Of a stretch of DNA of 51,216 nucleotides, positions 1 to 7,513 are shown piece after piece. The notes below the pieces were generated by a model. That model was not told where the DNA came from, searched no databases, and saw nothing but the letters and a program-made list of their open reading frames with translations. The stretch is taken from contig JAGWYJ010000021.1 of the NCBI GenBank assembly GCA_018969425.1, positions 1-51,216 of the forward strand, given 5' to 3'. Position 1 is the first letter of the stretch, and each line of letters opens with the position of its first letter. A program made the translations under genes and the position numbers. The stretch is from Alphaproteobacteria bacterium. GTDB taxonomy: Bacteria > Pseudomonadota > Alphaproteobacteria > Caulobacterales > Hyphomonadaceae.

Positions 1-2
1 CT

Positions 3-1148
3 GAACGACCGCCGCTCAATCTGACGCTGCTGGTCGATGTCTCAGGATCGATGAGCGATCCCAACAAGCTGCCGCTGGCGGTGAAGGCCCTCCGAATGCT
101 CGTCGAGGAGTTGAACGAAACCGACCGCATCGCGATCGTTGTCTATGCCGGAGCGGCCGGCGCCGTCCTTGAGCCCACCAGCGGAGCGGAGAAGGGGCGG
201 ATCCTGGCGGCCCTGGAGTCGCTGCGCGCGGGCGGATCCACAGCAGGCGGAGAGGGATTGCGCCTCGCCTACTCGCTGGCGCGTCAGTCCTTCCGAAAAG
301 ACGGGGTGAACCGGGTCATGCTGATGACGGACGGCGACTTCAACGTCGGACTGAGCAATCCCGAGCGGCTTGAGGATTTTGTCTCACGGGAACGGGAGAG
401 CGGCGTCTATCTATCAGTCATCGGGTTCGGTCAGGGCAATTATAATGACGCGCTGATGCAGACGCTCGCGCAGTCCGGCAACGGGATCGCAGCCTATATC
501 GATACGCTCAACGAAGCGCGAAAAGTGTTCAGCGACGATCTCTCGGGATCGATGTTTCCGATTGCCGAAGACCTCAAAATCCAGGTCGATTTCAATCCCG
601 CAGCCGTCTCTGAATACCGGCTGATCGGATACGAGACCCGCATGCTCAACCGCGAGGATTTCAACAATGATCGCGTCGATGCCGGCGATATCGGAGCGGG
701 ACACTCCGTCACCGCGATCTACGAACTGACGCCGACAGGCTCCGGCGCCCGCCTCATCGATCCTTCCCGATACGCCGCTCCTGCGAAGCCGACAGGTCCG
801 CGCGCCTCCGAGGTGGCCTATATCAAGCTCCGCCATAAGCCGCCGGGATCGGACACCTCTCAGCTCATCGAACGAGCGGTCACTCTCGCCGATGCAGTTC
901 CCGAACTTTCCCGCGCCTCGGAGTCCACCCGCTTTGCGGTCGCTGTGGCCGGCTATGGCGGCCTGCTGAAGGGGGATCCGTATATGGATCCGTCCTTCGA
1001 CTGGGAGGATGTCGTTACGATCGCATCCGGAGCGAAGGGAGACGATCCGTTCGGCTACCGGGCGGAGTTTGTGCAGCTCGCCCGCCTCGCACGAACCACA
1101 GTCTCGCAAAGGCCCCCGTCACCGCCGGCTGGCGCGCCCGAGCGCTGA
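3..1148 (+). CDS. VWA domain protein, YfbK family (5' truncated)
   Basis: The reading frame is already open at the left edge, so the N-terminus lies outside the window; 381 residues are visible. Visible residues 12-17 (DVSGSM) form the DxSxS metal-ion-dependent adhesion site of a von Willebrand factor A domain. The other MIDAS elements are Thr80 in GGSTAGG and Asp110 in MTDGDFN. The second half, with RLIGYE, FNNDRVDAG and IGAGHSVTA, matches the C-terminal DUF3520-type region of the YfbK family, so both family domains are present. Members are usually exported or membrane-tethered, with a signal or lipobox that would lie in the missing part. The exact function is unknown; VWA domains generally bind protein partners in a divalent-metal-dependent way. 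Internal ATGs such as that at 51 are not the true start, because the MIDAS motif begins upstream of it. A GC-rich hairpin follows the stop. Confidence 0.9.
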   Translation, partial: ERPPLNLTLLVDVSGSMSDPNKLPLAVKALRMLVEELNETDRIAIVVYAGAAGAVLEPTSGAEKGRILAALESLRAGGSTAGGEGLRLAYSLARQSFRKDGVNRVMLMTDGDFNVGLSNPERLEDFVSRERESGVYLSVIGFGQGNYNDALMQTLAQSGNGIAAYIDTLNEARKVFSDDLSGSMFPIAEDLKIQVDFNPAAVSEYRLIGYETRMLNREDFNNDRVDAGDIGAGHSVTAIYELTPTGSGARLIDPSRYAAPAKPTGPRASEVAYIKLRHKPPGSDTSQLIERAVTLADAVPELSRASESTRFAVAVAGYGGLLKGDPYMDPSFDWEDVVTIASGAKGDDPFGYRAEFVQLARLARTTVSQRPPSPPAGAPER

Positions 1149-1204
1149 AGGGCCGGGTCCAACACCCGCCCTCCCCCTGACGACGGGCGAACATGCGACA
1201 GATT

Positions 1205-1234
1205 CGGGCCCGCAGTCGTCTGACTGCGGGCCCG
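1205..1234. terminator. Strong hairpin between convergent genes
   Basis: A perfect 13-bp inverted repeat (1205-1217 with 1222-1234) has a 4-nt loop, GTCT, and lies between the stop of the VWA gene and the stop of the leftward small gene. No clear U-tract follows on either strand. It is placed like a bidirectional terminator, but intrinsic activity is not proven by the sequence. Confidence 0.6.
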
Positions 1235-1309
1235 CTTCCCGTCGGAGGCGCACACGGTCGAATGGCCCACGACCGTCCGCCCCCTCTCTGACGAGGTTCC
1301 TGACCGCCC

Positions 1310-1648
1310 TCAGGCGGCGATACGAACGCCTTCGCAATCAGGCGCGCAGACCGGATCGAGCCCAAGGGTCAGATCCGCCGCTTCGCGCCGTCGACGAAGG
1401 ATGTCGGTGTCCCGACGAACAAACACTGCGGTGGCGCCGTATCGGCGAGCGTCTCTCCACCTCCAGAAAACGCTGACATCGCCCTCAACGCCGCCCTGCT
1501 CAACGACCCGAATGACACGCCAGCCGCGGCCATCCGGAGCTGCAAACACCACCACTCCGGCGACCTTCGCCCAATCCTTTTCGAGACCCATCCGCTCGAA
1601 ACGATAGGAGTCTCCGCTCACGCCGCAGAAATTCGCTGTCTCGATCAT
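1310..1648 (-). CDS. Small protein, degenerate GIY-YIG-like family (uncertain)
   Basis: A protein of 112 residues if read from the ATG at 1648, which has GGAGAG five bases upstream; an in-frame GTG lies two codons earlier. Weak resemblance: a SGDSYRFE opening, a GVVVFAA strand, an RRYGATAVFVRR segment and an RRREAADLTLGLDPVC ending follow the order seen in a family of small alphaproteobacterial GIY-YIG-related proteins (strand, YIG-like strand, helix with acidic residue, Asn/Pro ending). The signature residues are gone here: GIY is replaced by GVV and the YIG position reads VIRVV. If the relationship is real, nuclease activity is unlikely. This assignment is from recalled family pattern, not a search. 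It could equally be an unrelated orphan. It is divergent from the Fur-type regulator gene, and a plausible promoter lies upstream. Confidence 0.55.
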   Translation of the reverse strand: MIETANFCGVSGDSYRFERMGLEKDWAKVAGVVVFAAPDGRGWRVIRVVEQGGVEGDVSVFWRWRDARRYGATAVFVRRDTDILRRRREAADLTLGLDPVCAPDCEGVRIAA

Positions 1649-1671
1649 GTTCACTCTCCGTTCTCTTTTTC

Positions 1672-1699
1672 TGTATATTCACTTTTTGTTCTCATGCAA
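1672..1699 (-). promoter_or_regulatory. Putative sigma-70-type promoter
   Basis: Read on the minus strand, TTGCAT (1699-1694) and TATACA (1677-1672) are separated by 16 bp in an AT-rich patch that stands out from the GC-rich surroundings. It lies just upstream of the small leftward gene starting at 1648. Confidence 0.45.
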
Positions 1700-1808
1700 T
1701 ACGGGTCGGAGAATTTTTCGACGTGGCCACCGTTTTCGCCCCTGAGGGTCCGGATGAGGCTTCCGCGTCCCCTTGTGCGAGACCGGCGGGCGCCCGACAG
1801 TGTCGTTC

Positions 1809-2267
1809 ATGAGCGCCGCCCACCTGTCCTGTTCGCATACCGCCCTCGCCGACTCCCTCCGGCAGGCCGAGGAGCTGTGCGAGATGCGCGGGGGACGCCT
1901 GACGCCCCTCCGGCGCAAGGTGCTCACCCTGCTGCTTGAGGCGGGTGCGCCCGCCAAGGCGTACGACCTGCTCAACCTGATGGGGCAGGACGCAGCCGCC
2001 AAACCCCCATCTGTCTATCGCTGTCTCGACTTCCTGCTCGAGATGGGACTGGCCCATCGTATCGAGAGCCTCAACGCATTCGTCGCATGCGGCCACTGGG
2101 GACACGGCCACGCGGCCGCATTCCTGATCTGCGACAGCTGCGGCAGCGTCGGCGAGCTGCATGCCGGAGAAAGCGCCCGCCGGCTCGCCGCCGAGATCGA
2201 GGAAGTCCGCTTCCGCATGCGCAGCGCCGTGATAGAGGTCCGGGGCGTCTGCGCCTCCTGCGCGTGA
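1809..2267 (+). CDS. zur: Fur-family transcriptional regulator, Zur-like
   Basis: A 152-residue metal-dependent repressor. The N-terminal part (RRKVLTLLLEAGAPAKAYDLL, then KPPSVYRCLDFLLEMGLAHR) is the Fur winged helix. The centre holds a His-rich metal site (CGHWGHGHAAAFL) followed by the CDSCG pair, and the C-terminus has CASC, giving the two CxxC pairs of the structural zinc site. The AAFLICDSCG block resembles zinc-sensing Zur more than iron-sensing Fur. The start is set at the ATG at 1809; a GTG twelve codons upstream is possible and no strong ribosome site decides between them. Zur normally represses znuABC zinc uptake genes, but none is visible here. The next gene starts 32 nt downstream, so the two may be co-transcribed. 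The Fur family is certain; zinc specificity is inferred. Confidence 0.85.
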   Translation: MSAAHLSCSHTALADSLRQAEELCEMRGGRLTPLRRKVLTLLLEAGAPAKAYDLLNLMGQDAAAKPPSVYRCLDFLLEMGLAHRIESLNAFVACGHWGHGHAAAFLICDSCGSVGELHAGESARRLAAEIEEVRFRMRSAVIEVRGVCASCA

Positions 2268-2299
2268 CGGCCTGGGACGGCCCTGAAGAGACAGACACT

Positions 2300-3232
2300 A
2301 TGATCGAAGTTTACCGAGGATCGTCGAATACGTGGGAAACCGACGAGATGGGGCACATGAATGTGCGCTTCTACATCTCGCGGATGATGGAAGGTCTGGC
2401 CGAACTCGCCCATGTGATCGGCCTTCCCCACGCCTTCCGGCCCGGGGCAGACGCAACGCTGAGACCCCGGGATCAGCACATCCGCTTCCTGAGGGAAGCC
2501 TATGCGGGCCGTCCTCTGTCGATGACGGCCGGCGTGCTCCAGATTACGGAAAGCTCCGCCCTCATCTATCAGCGCCTCGACCACAGCGGCGGCACTCCAT
2601 GCGCGACTTTCCAGACATGGGTGGACCATGTGGATGCGGCGACAGGCGAGCCCTTTCCATGGCCTTCGCCCGTTCGTTCTGCTCTGGAAAAGCTGAGGTG
2701 CGAGGCGGACCCCGCAATCGGTCCGCGATCCATCGATGTGTCGAGGACGCCAAGACCGGAGGCTCTCGTCGCCCACGCCGACGCGATCGGATCGCCGGTG
2801 ATCGGCAGAGCCGTTGTTCAACCCCAGCAGTGTGATGCTCTGGGGTTCATGATCCCCGAATTCTTCATCGGACGCATTTCCGACAGTGTCAGCAATCTGC
2901 TGGCTCCCTGGCGGGACAGGATCGCGAACGCGACCCAGGAGGGCGACGAACCGAAACCGCGAACAGGAGGGGCGGTGCTCGAATACCGCATCGTCTACCG
3001 ACGCTGGCCGAGGACGGGCGACAGGCTTGTGATACGCTCCGCTCTCGGCGAGGTGAGAGAGAAGTTTCACTCGCTCATTCACTGGGTTCTTGACCCCGAG
3101 AGCGGTCAGGCGTGGTGCACGTGCGAAGTTGTGGCGATCACGCTCAACCTCGATACGCGCAAAATCATTCCTGCGCCGCCAGGACATGCCGATCTTCTGA
3201 AAGCCCTCGCCCCGCAGGGGCTGACGGTCTGA
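2300..3232 (+). CDS. Acyl-CoA thioesterase-like double-hotdog protein
   Basis: 310 residues. Two consecutive hotdog-fold halves are visible. The first begins TWETDEMGHMNVRFYISRM near residue 10, the typical 4HBT opening in which Asp and the HMN segment line the active site. The second begins near residue 175 with QPQQCDALGFMIPEFFIGR. This duplicated arrangement is seen in acyl-CoA and acyl-ACP thioesterases. Substrate is unknown; the neighbourhood suggests an acyl-CoA. The start is the ATG at 2300, where homology begins, 32 nt after the Zur-like gene; the frame remains open further upstream over the regulator gene. It converges with the hydrolase gene, with stops 12 nt apart. Confidence 0.75.
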   Translation: MIEVYRGSSNTWETDEMGHMNVRFYISRMMEGLAELAHVIGLPHAFRPGADATLRPRDQHIRFLREAYAGRPLSMTAGVLQITESSALIYQRLDHSGGTPCATFQTWVDHVDAATGEPFPWPSPVRSALEKLRCEADPAIGPRSIDVSRTPRPEALVAHADAIGSPVIGRAVVQPQQCDALGFMIPEFFIGRISDSVSNLLAPWRDRIANATQEGDEPKPRTGGAVLEYRIVYRRWPRTGDRLVIRSALGEVREKFHSLIHWVLDPESGQAWCTCEVVAITLNLDTRKIIPAPPGHADLLKALAPQGLTV

Positions 3233-3244
3233 CGCCCCGGAGGG

Positions 3245-4207
3245 TCAGTCCATCACCCCGATCGAGTCGTTGATCGTCCGCCGGACAGCTCCGACATAAT
3301 CAAGGCTTTCAGCCCCGTCGATCGTCGCCTCATAGAGAAGGCGGAGGGCGTCGCGCACCACATACGGGCGCTCCATCGGAATAAAATGAGTGGTCCCCGG
3401 AACATGCGTCACGGCTGAATCGGGCCGCACCGCATGAAACCGCGCATCCGTGTCGGGACGTGAGGTCGAGCCTTTTTCGGCCTGCAGCACGACGATCGGC
3501 ATGCGGCGACGACGCAGTTTGGCAAGGGCCGACCAGGGAAGATAACGATGGGCGGAGAACACCGCCGCCTCCCACTCCGGCGTGCAGGCCAGAGCGAACG
3601 CCCCATTATCCTGCCGAAGAACGCCGTCGATGACGTAATCGTCGAGGAATGGATTTCGCCATGTCTTGAACGCACCCCGACCGCGAAGGAACTCCGCGGC
3701 CTCGCCGGGAGAGTCAAAATCCCGACGACGGCGCAAAGCCTGACGCGCAAGCGGGGTCTTCGGCGTCAGGTCTCCGAGCAACGGCAGGTTGAACCAGCGA
3801 TAATACTCGGGCTTCAGGAGCACCGGGTCGGTCAGAACCAGCCCCTTGACCAGATCCGGGCGGCGCCCCGCCACCAGAAGCGCAACCGTCGCCCCCATGG
3901 AGTGTCCGCCGAGGACGGCGCCGCGGGGCGCCTCTTTTTCGAGGAACTGGATCACATCATCCCGAAACCGGTTCCACGACCTCATCAAGGCCGGCTTCGC
4001 ATAAAGGGTGGAGCGGCCATGCCCCCGCAGATCAAGGGCCGCACAGTGGGCAAGGGTGCCCAGCGGCTGAAGCAGGGACTGATAGGTGATGGCGTTAAAA
4101 CCCGTAGCGTGCAGGAACAGGACCTCCACCTGACGAGCGGCGTCGCCGAAGCTGATGCCGGCCATCTGGCCATCCTGCATGTCGAACCTGAACCGGCGCA
4201 TCTGCAT
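3245..4207 (-). CDS. Alpha/beta hydrolase
   Basis: 320 residues, canonical alpha/beta-hydrolase order. The oxyanion strand segment is FLHATGFNA near residue 31, DLRGHGRS near 59, the nucleophile elbow GHSMGA with Ser103, and the catalytic His near 274 in THFIPMERP; Asp254 is a candidate acid. No signal peptide is seen, so it is probably cytoplasmic. Two ATGs lie six bases apart (4207 and 4201); an AGGAGGT element lies 11 bases upstream of the first. Such enzymes act as esterases, lactonases or C-C hydrolases, and the sequence does not decide the substrate. It is divergent from the crotonase-family gene, sharing a 425-bp control region with repeats. Confidence 0.85.
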   Translation of the reverse strand: MQMRRFRFDMQDGQMAGISFGDAARQVEVLFLHATGFNAITYQSLLQPLGTLAHCAALDLRGHGRSTLYAKPALMRSWNRFRDDVIQFLEKEAPRGAVLGGHSMGATVALLVAGRRPDLVKGLVLTDPVLLKPEYYRWFNLPLLGDLTPKTPLARQALRRRRDFDSPGEAAEFLRGRGAFKTWRNPFLDDYVIDGVLRQDNGAFALACTPEWEAAVFSAHRYLPWSALAKLRRRRMPIVVLQAEKGSTSRPDTDARFHAVRPDSAVTHVPGTTHFIPMERPYVVRDALRLLYEATIDGAESLDYVGAVRRTINDSIGVMD

Positions 4208-4434
4208 GAGCCCGGCTTACCTCCTCTAACGCATGTCCGTCCGGCGCCAGGATCTCCCGCGCAGCGACGGGCGCAGCGCAGCTTCCCTTCCAGACGAACT
4301 CCGGATCACCCCTTCGGGAGGCTCCCCCCCCTGCAGACCGCACCCTGCCCCATCCGACCGATCGGCGAGGCGCGCTCGGGGCCTATAGCCCCTTCCACAG
4401 GCGCTCCTGTCAAGCTCGCTGATAAACAAGGCGC

Positions 4435-4449
4435 TGATATCAAAACAGT
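4435..4449 (+). repeat. Direct repeat copy 1
   Basis: 15-bp box TGATATCAAAACAGT, identical to the copy at 4559-4573. It begins with the 8-bp palindrome TGATATCA. Confidence 0.8.
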
Positions 4450-4460
4450 GTCAATGACAC
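4448..4460. promoter_or_regulatory. Palindromic operator candidate
   Basis: GTGTCAATGACAC is a perfect inverted repeat with a single central base, 173 bp upstream of the crotonase-family start. Size and symmetry fit a helix-turn-helix dimer site. The binding protein is unknown. Confidence 0.5.
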
Positions 4461-4558
4461 GCACAAATGTCCAGGTTTCGCAGCAGGGCGATATTTCGGG
4501 ACCTCACCGGACAAATCGTCCGCTGGGAAGTTCAGCCGTATCGAGCAACGCCCGCACT

Positions 4559-4573
4559 TGATATCAAAACAGT
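4559..4573 (+). repeat. Direct repeat copy 2
   Basis: Second identical copy of the 15-bp box, ending 59 bp before the crotonase-family start codon, in promoter or 5'-leader position. Confidence 0.8.
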
Positions 4574-4632
4574 CGCCCTCGCCCATCGGGGGAGCTAATA
4601 AGGGGCTTCAACTCCGAGCGGAGCCTGTCGCC

Positions 4633-5493
4633 ATGTCGCCCCCCACCTCATCCTGCTTCGACGTTCAGATCACCGACAAAGTGGCCCATATCTCTCTGAG
4701 CCGGGGCAAGGAGCTGAACACGATGACCCCGGAGTTCTGGCTCGATCTGCCCCGAATCGTCAAAGACATCGATCGCAACGCCCGTGCGAGGGCGATCGTC
4801 CTGTCCTCCACAGGCAAGCACTTCACCGCCGGAATGGACCTTAAAGTCTTCGCCGCCCACGACGGTCCGGGAGCGCCTGGCCAGAGCTCTCCTGATCCCT
4901 ATCTCCGGGCTGAGAAGTTCAGACTGGATATCCGCAACATTCAGGACAGCTTCAACTGTATCGAAGAGGCGCGGATTCCGGTGATCGCAGCCATCCAGGG
5001 AGGGTGCATAGGCGGCGGGGTGGATCTCGTGAGCGCCTGCGATTTCCGTCTCGCCACCCGGGACGCCTTCTTCTGCATTCAGGAGATCTCGATCGGCATG
5101 ACGGCCGATGTCGGAACCTTCCCTCGCCTGTGTCGCCTGATGCCTGAAGGGTGGGTGCGCCAGATGGCCTACACGGGAGAGCGGCTGGATGCCGAACGGG
5201 CGCGTCAGCTGGGACTGGTCAACGACGTCTTTGAAACCCAGGAGGCGATGATCGCGCACGCTCTTTCTCTTGCGCGGACCATCGCCTCGAAAAATCCCCT
5301 CGCCGTCACCGGCTCCAAAGTCATGATGAATTACGCCCGGGATCACTCGACGGCCGATTGCCTGGACTATATCGGCGTCTGGAATTCAGCGATGCTCGCC
5401 GGCCCGCACATGCAGGAGGCCATGCGCGCCCGGCTCGAAAACCGTGATCCGGCGTTCGCCGATCTCCTGCCTCTCCGGGACACCCCGCTTTAA
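4633..5493 (+). CDS. Crotonase family, delta3,5-delta2,4-dienoyl-CoA isomerase-like
   Basis: 286 residues. The CoA-binding loop is FTAGMDLKVF (residues 64-73) and the oxyanion region is GGCIGGGVDL (123-132). Three acidic residues line up with the catalytic set known for mammalian ECH1: Asp131 in GGVDLVSACD, Glu151 in IQEISIG and Asp159 in TADVGTFPRL. This favours shifting 3,5-dienoyl-CoA to 2,4-dienoyl-CoA in beta-oxidation of odd-position unsaturated fatty acids, over simple hydration. I chose the ATG at 4633; the frame stays open upstream to 4558, but that stretch includes the repeat box and has no good start. Its TAA overlaps the stop of the convergent small gene by four bases (TTAA). Confidence 0.85.
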   Translation: MSPPTSSCFDVQITDKVAHISLSRGKELNTMTPEFWLDLPRIVKDIDRNARARAIVLSSTGKHFTAGMDLKVFAAHDGPGAPGQSSPDPYLRAEKFRLDIRNIQDSFNCIEEARIPVIAAIQGGCIGGGVDLVSACDFRLATRDAFFCIQEISIGMTADVGTFPRLCRLMPEGWVRQMAYTGERLDAERARQLGLVNDVFETQEAMIAHALSLARTIASKNPLAVTGSKVMMNYARDHSTADCLDYIGVWNSAMLAGPHMQEAMRARLENRDPAFADLLPLRDTPL

Positions 5494-5783
5494 GCCGGGA
5501 TAGCGGAAAATACGCCGCGGGCCGAAAACAGCAGCTCATCGCCCACGCGCGCCTCAAGGGAAATAAAGCTCAGCGTGCTGGTGGTCCGGTCGCGACGCAC
5601 GCTCAGCCGCGGAGGCGTCCCGGGATCCATGGGTCCGACGCCGATCTCCAGCGCAAAGGACACCAGTCGACGAGTGTGGCCGGCCTCCGTCTGCAGGGCC
5701 GCCAAGGCCATGTCCGCCAGCGCGCGGGGATCGGCAGAGACCTTCAAGGCGCGGCTCGTCGTTGGTTCAGCTTCCGGCTGCAT
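5490..5783 (-). CDS. Uncharacterised 97-residue protein, possibly hotdog-like
   Basis: 97 residues from the ATG at 5783, which has AAAGGGGCG a few bases upstream. The C-terminal half (PRLSVRRDRTTSTLSFISLE, then a GDELLFSARGVFSA strand) resembles the last strands of 4HBT hotdog thioesterases, where a substituted-acyl strand is followed by an 'LLFSARGVF'-like edge strand. The usual N-terminal hotdog helix with its catalytic acid is not obvious, so any enzymatic role is doubtful. It could be a truncated thioesterase or a small standalone hotdog. It converges on the crotonase-family gene with a 4-bp stop overlap. Confidence 0.6.
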   Translation of the reverse strand: MQPEAEPTTSRALKVSADPRALADMALAALQTEAGHTRRLVSFALEIGVGPMDPGTPPRLSVRRDRTTSTLSFISLEARVGDELLFSARGVFSAIPA

Positions 5784-5865
5784 GCATCGCCCCTTTCAGG
5801 ATCCCTACGCACCCGACCGGGCCGCTAACCTGTCCTTAACTCCGCGACCGTTAGGCGCACAATCC

Positions 5866-6870
5866 ATGGATCAGAAGAGTGCGTACCGCGTTCTTGCCCT
5901 GACAGCGGCTGTCATAGGCCTTGCGCCGTCGACGGCCGCCGCGGACAGCGCTGTCGTTCGCAATCTTGAAATGACCCGCGTAGGCTCGCGGGTGTCCTTT
6001 CTCCTGAGCTTCTCAGGCCAACCCACAGCCGCCAGCGTCGAGATGTCGGCGACAGGACTTTCGATCGATGTCGGTGGCCTTGAGCTCGCGGTTCCCGCCT
6101 TCGCTCCCCCGTCCGGAGGGATCATCCGCCGTGTGAATACGGAACCCGCACCGGCCGGGGGAACCCGCGTCCGGCTCGATGGGGCGACGTTTGTCGGCGC
6201 GGCCGCGACGATCTACCGGAACGCCATCCTGATCGACGCGCGACTGGCGAACGATCCAATGATCCTGAGCGACCCGACTGACACTCGCCAGCCGGCTTCG
6301 CCCTCGCCGACCCCGACCGCCCCGACGCCTGTATCAGCTCCGTCTGGGCCGGCGCCTGTCGCGGCGAACGCCCCAGGCGGCGATGCGCCCCGTCCCGCTG
6401 CGGAGCGTCAGCCGACGAAGGACGCGCCGCCGATCTCGCAGGCGGCCCTCCTGACCGGATCGTCAGCGGCCGACTGCAGCGCCGCGGCCGCGCAGCTCAA
6501 GCGAACGCCGTGGGATGTGCCCAGCCTCGGACACCATGCCCTCTGCCTCATTGAGGGAGGAAAACTCGAGGAGGCGCGCAATCGCGTCAGCCAGATCGCC
6601 GCGTTCAGCGCCGAAGACTGGCGGGCTCACCTCACCCGAGCCGCCCTCGACGCCCGACAGGGCCGAACCCGGGAGGCGGCCACCGGATTTGAGAAAGCCC
6701 GAAAGGCGACCCGGGACGATGCGATCCTCTCAGCGATCGATCTTTACGTCCGAAACCCCCTGCCCGTGATCAAACCCGCCCCCGAGCCTGAGCCCGAGGT
6801 CGCGACCGGGAGCGACGCTGCCTCCCCTGCGGAAACAGAGCCGTCTGCAGACCCATCCGAAAATCGATGA
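5866..6870 (+). CDS. Secreted protein with beta-sandwich N-domain and TPR-like C-domain
   Basis: 334 residues. Residues 1-26 are a signal peptide with a basic start, hydrophobic core and AAA-D cleavage area. Residues 27-130 are beta-rich (VGSRVSFLLSFSG, then TRVRLDGATFVG, then YRNAILIDARL) and resemble the AMIN-type domain found in periplasmic envelope proteins. A Pro/Ala/Thr-rich linker spans about 140-190. The C-terminal part has helical pairs (GHHALCLIEGGKLEEARNRV, then DWRAHLTRAALDARQGRTRE) typical of TPR repeats, and an acidic Pro-rich tail. A periplasmic scaffold role is inferred. The start at 5866 is the ATG preceding the signal sequence; upstream in-frame sequence overlaps the divergent small gene and lacks a signal. 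Confidence 0.7.
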   Translation: MDQKSAYRVLALTAAVIGLAPSTAAADSAVVRNLEMTRVGSRVSFLLSFSGQPTAASVEMSATGLSIDVGGLELAVPAFAPPSGGIIRRVNTEPAPAGGTRVRLDGATFVGAAATIYRNAILIDARLANDPMILSDPTDTRQPASPSPTPTAPTPVSAPSGPAPVAANAPGGDAPRPAAERQPTKDAPPISQAALLTGSSAADCSAAAAQLKRTPWDVPSLGHHALCLIEGGKLEEARNRVSQIAAFSAEDWRAHLTRAALDARQGRTREAATGFEKARKATRDDAILSAIDLYVRNPLPVIKPAPEPEPEVATGSDAASPAETEPSADPSENR

Positions 6871-7028
6871 GGACGACGCTTCCCGGCGGGGGACGGGGGG
6901 GTCGAGGGGGGGGACAACTCGTCACCTCCGCCGGGAAGGTCGCTGCTCGGCGAGCGGAGCTCACCGCAACTCCCCTGATGTGGGAACCCTTCAGCCGGTT
7001 TAAAGACCTGAAGTGAAAAACCTTGAGA

Positions 7029-7490
7029 TCACGCGACGCGCCGCAGAGCCTCGTCCGCCGCAGCCCCGGCGCCGAAGGCGTCGCCAAGATCGCCGGTCAT
7101 CTCTACGCCCAGAACCGAACGGGCGTACGCCCCAAGGCACGGAAGCAGGGCTGCGACCTGATTATGACCCAGACCGGCGGCATGCAGGCGCATCACCATC
7201 GTCTCGAACACAAGGCGCCGGCCGCCCGGCGTCTGTTCAATCAGTCGAGCGATCGCTCCTGTAGCCGCCCCGAAATCGGCGCCTGACTCCGCCGCCAGCG
7301 TCCGCGCGCCTGGAACTTCGCGGCAGATCAGATCCGCGAGGGCCGACCCCTGCCTCTCACCTGCATTGAGCACTACGCCAAGAGCCTGACGAGCCTGAGG
7401 AAAGGACAAGCCTGCGGACGAAGCCACGTGCTGGATCAATCGGTTGAGCATGAACGCATCCTGCGTTGAGTCGTTTTCACCCTCATTCAT
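7029..7490 (-). CDS. Hypothetical helical protein
   Basis: 153 residues from the ATG at 7488-7490. Mostly amphipathic helices rich in Ala, Gly and Leu; no signal peptide, membrane segment or catalytic motif is recognised. It starts 23 nt after the stop of the VanX-type dipeptidase gene on the same strand, so the two are likely co-transcribed. The frame extends upstream into the dipeptidase gene, but that part is a shadow. I do not recognise the family. Confidence 0.6.
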   Translation of the reverse strand: MNEGENDSTQDAFMLNRLIQHVASSAGLSFPQARQALGVVLNAGERQGSALADLICREVPGARTLAAESGADFGAATGAIARLIEQTPGGRRLVFETMVMRLHAAGLGHNQVAALLPCLGAYARSVLGVEMTGDLGDAFGAGAAADEALRRVA

Positions 7491-7513
7491 GCCGTCCGAT
7501 GGTTTCCGGGGTC

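Larger units (their letters stand above)
4208..4632. promoter_or_regulatory. Divergent control region with two identical 15-bp boxes and a palindrome
   Basis: This gene-free stretch separates the leftward hydrolase from the rightward crotonase-family gene. It carries TGATATCAAAACAGT twice (4435-4449 and 4559-4573), exactly 124 bp apart, and a perfect 6-1-6 palindrome GTGTCAATGACAC at 4448-4460 partly overlapping the first copy. The part from about 4430 is noticeably AT-richer than the flanks. The arrangement looks like operator sites for a dimeric repressor, possibly TetR-type, as is common for acyl-CoA genes. No regulator gene is adjacent. No other gene is supported here. Confidence 0.55.

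Noticed and set aside
414-1109. 231-codon open frame antisense to the VWA gene
   Set aside because: The opposite strand encodes a protein with VWA motifs; the antisense product has no recognisable features and reflects GC-rich codon bias.
2015-3187. 390-codon antisense frame across the regulator and thioesterase genes
   Set aside because: Overlaps two genes with clear domains on the other strand; low-complexity Arg/His-rich translation.
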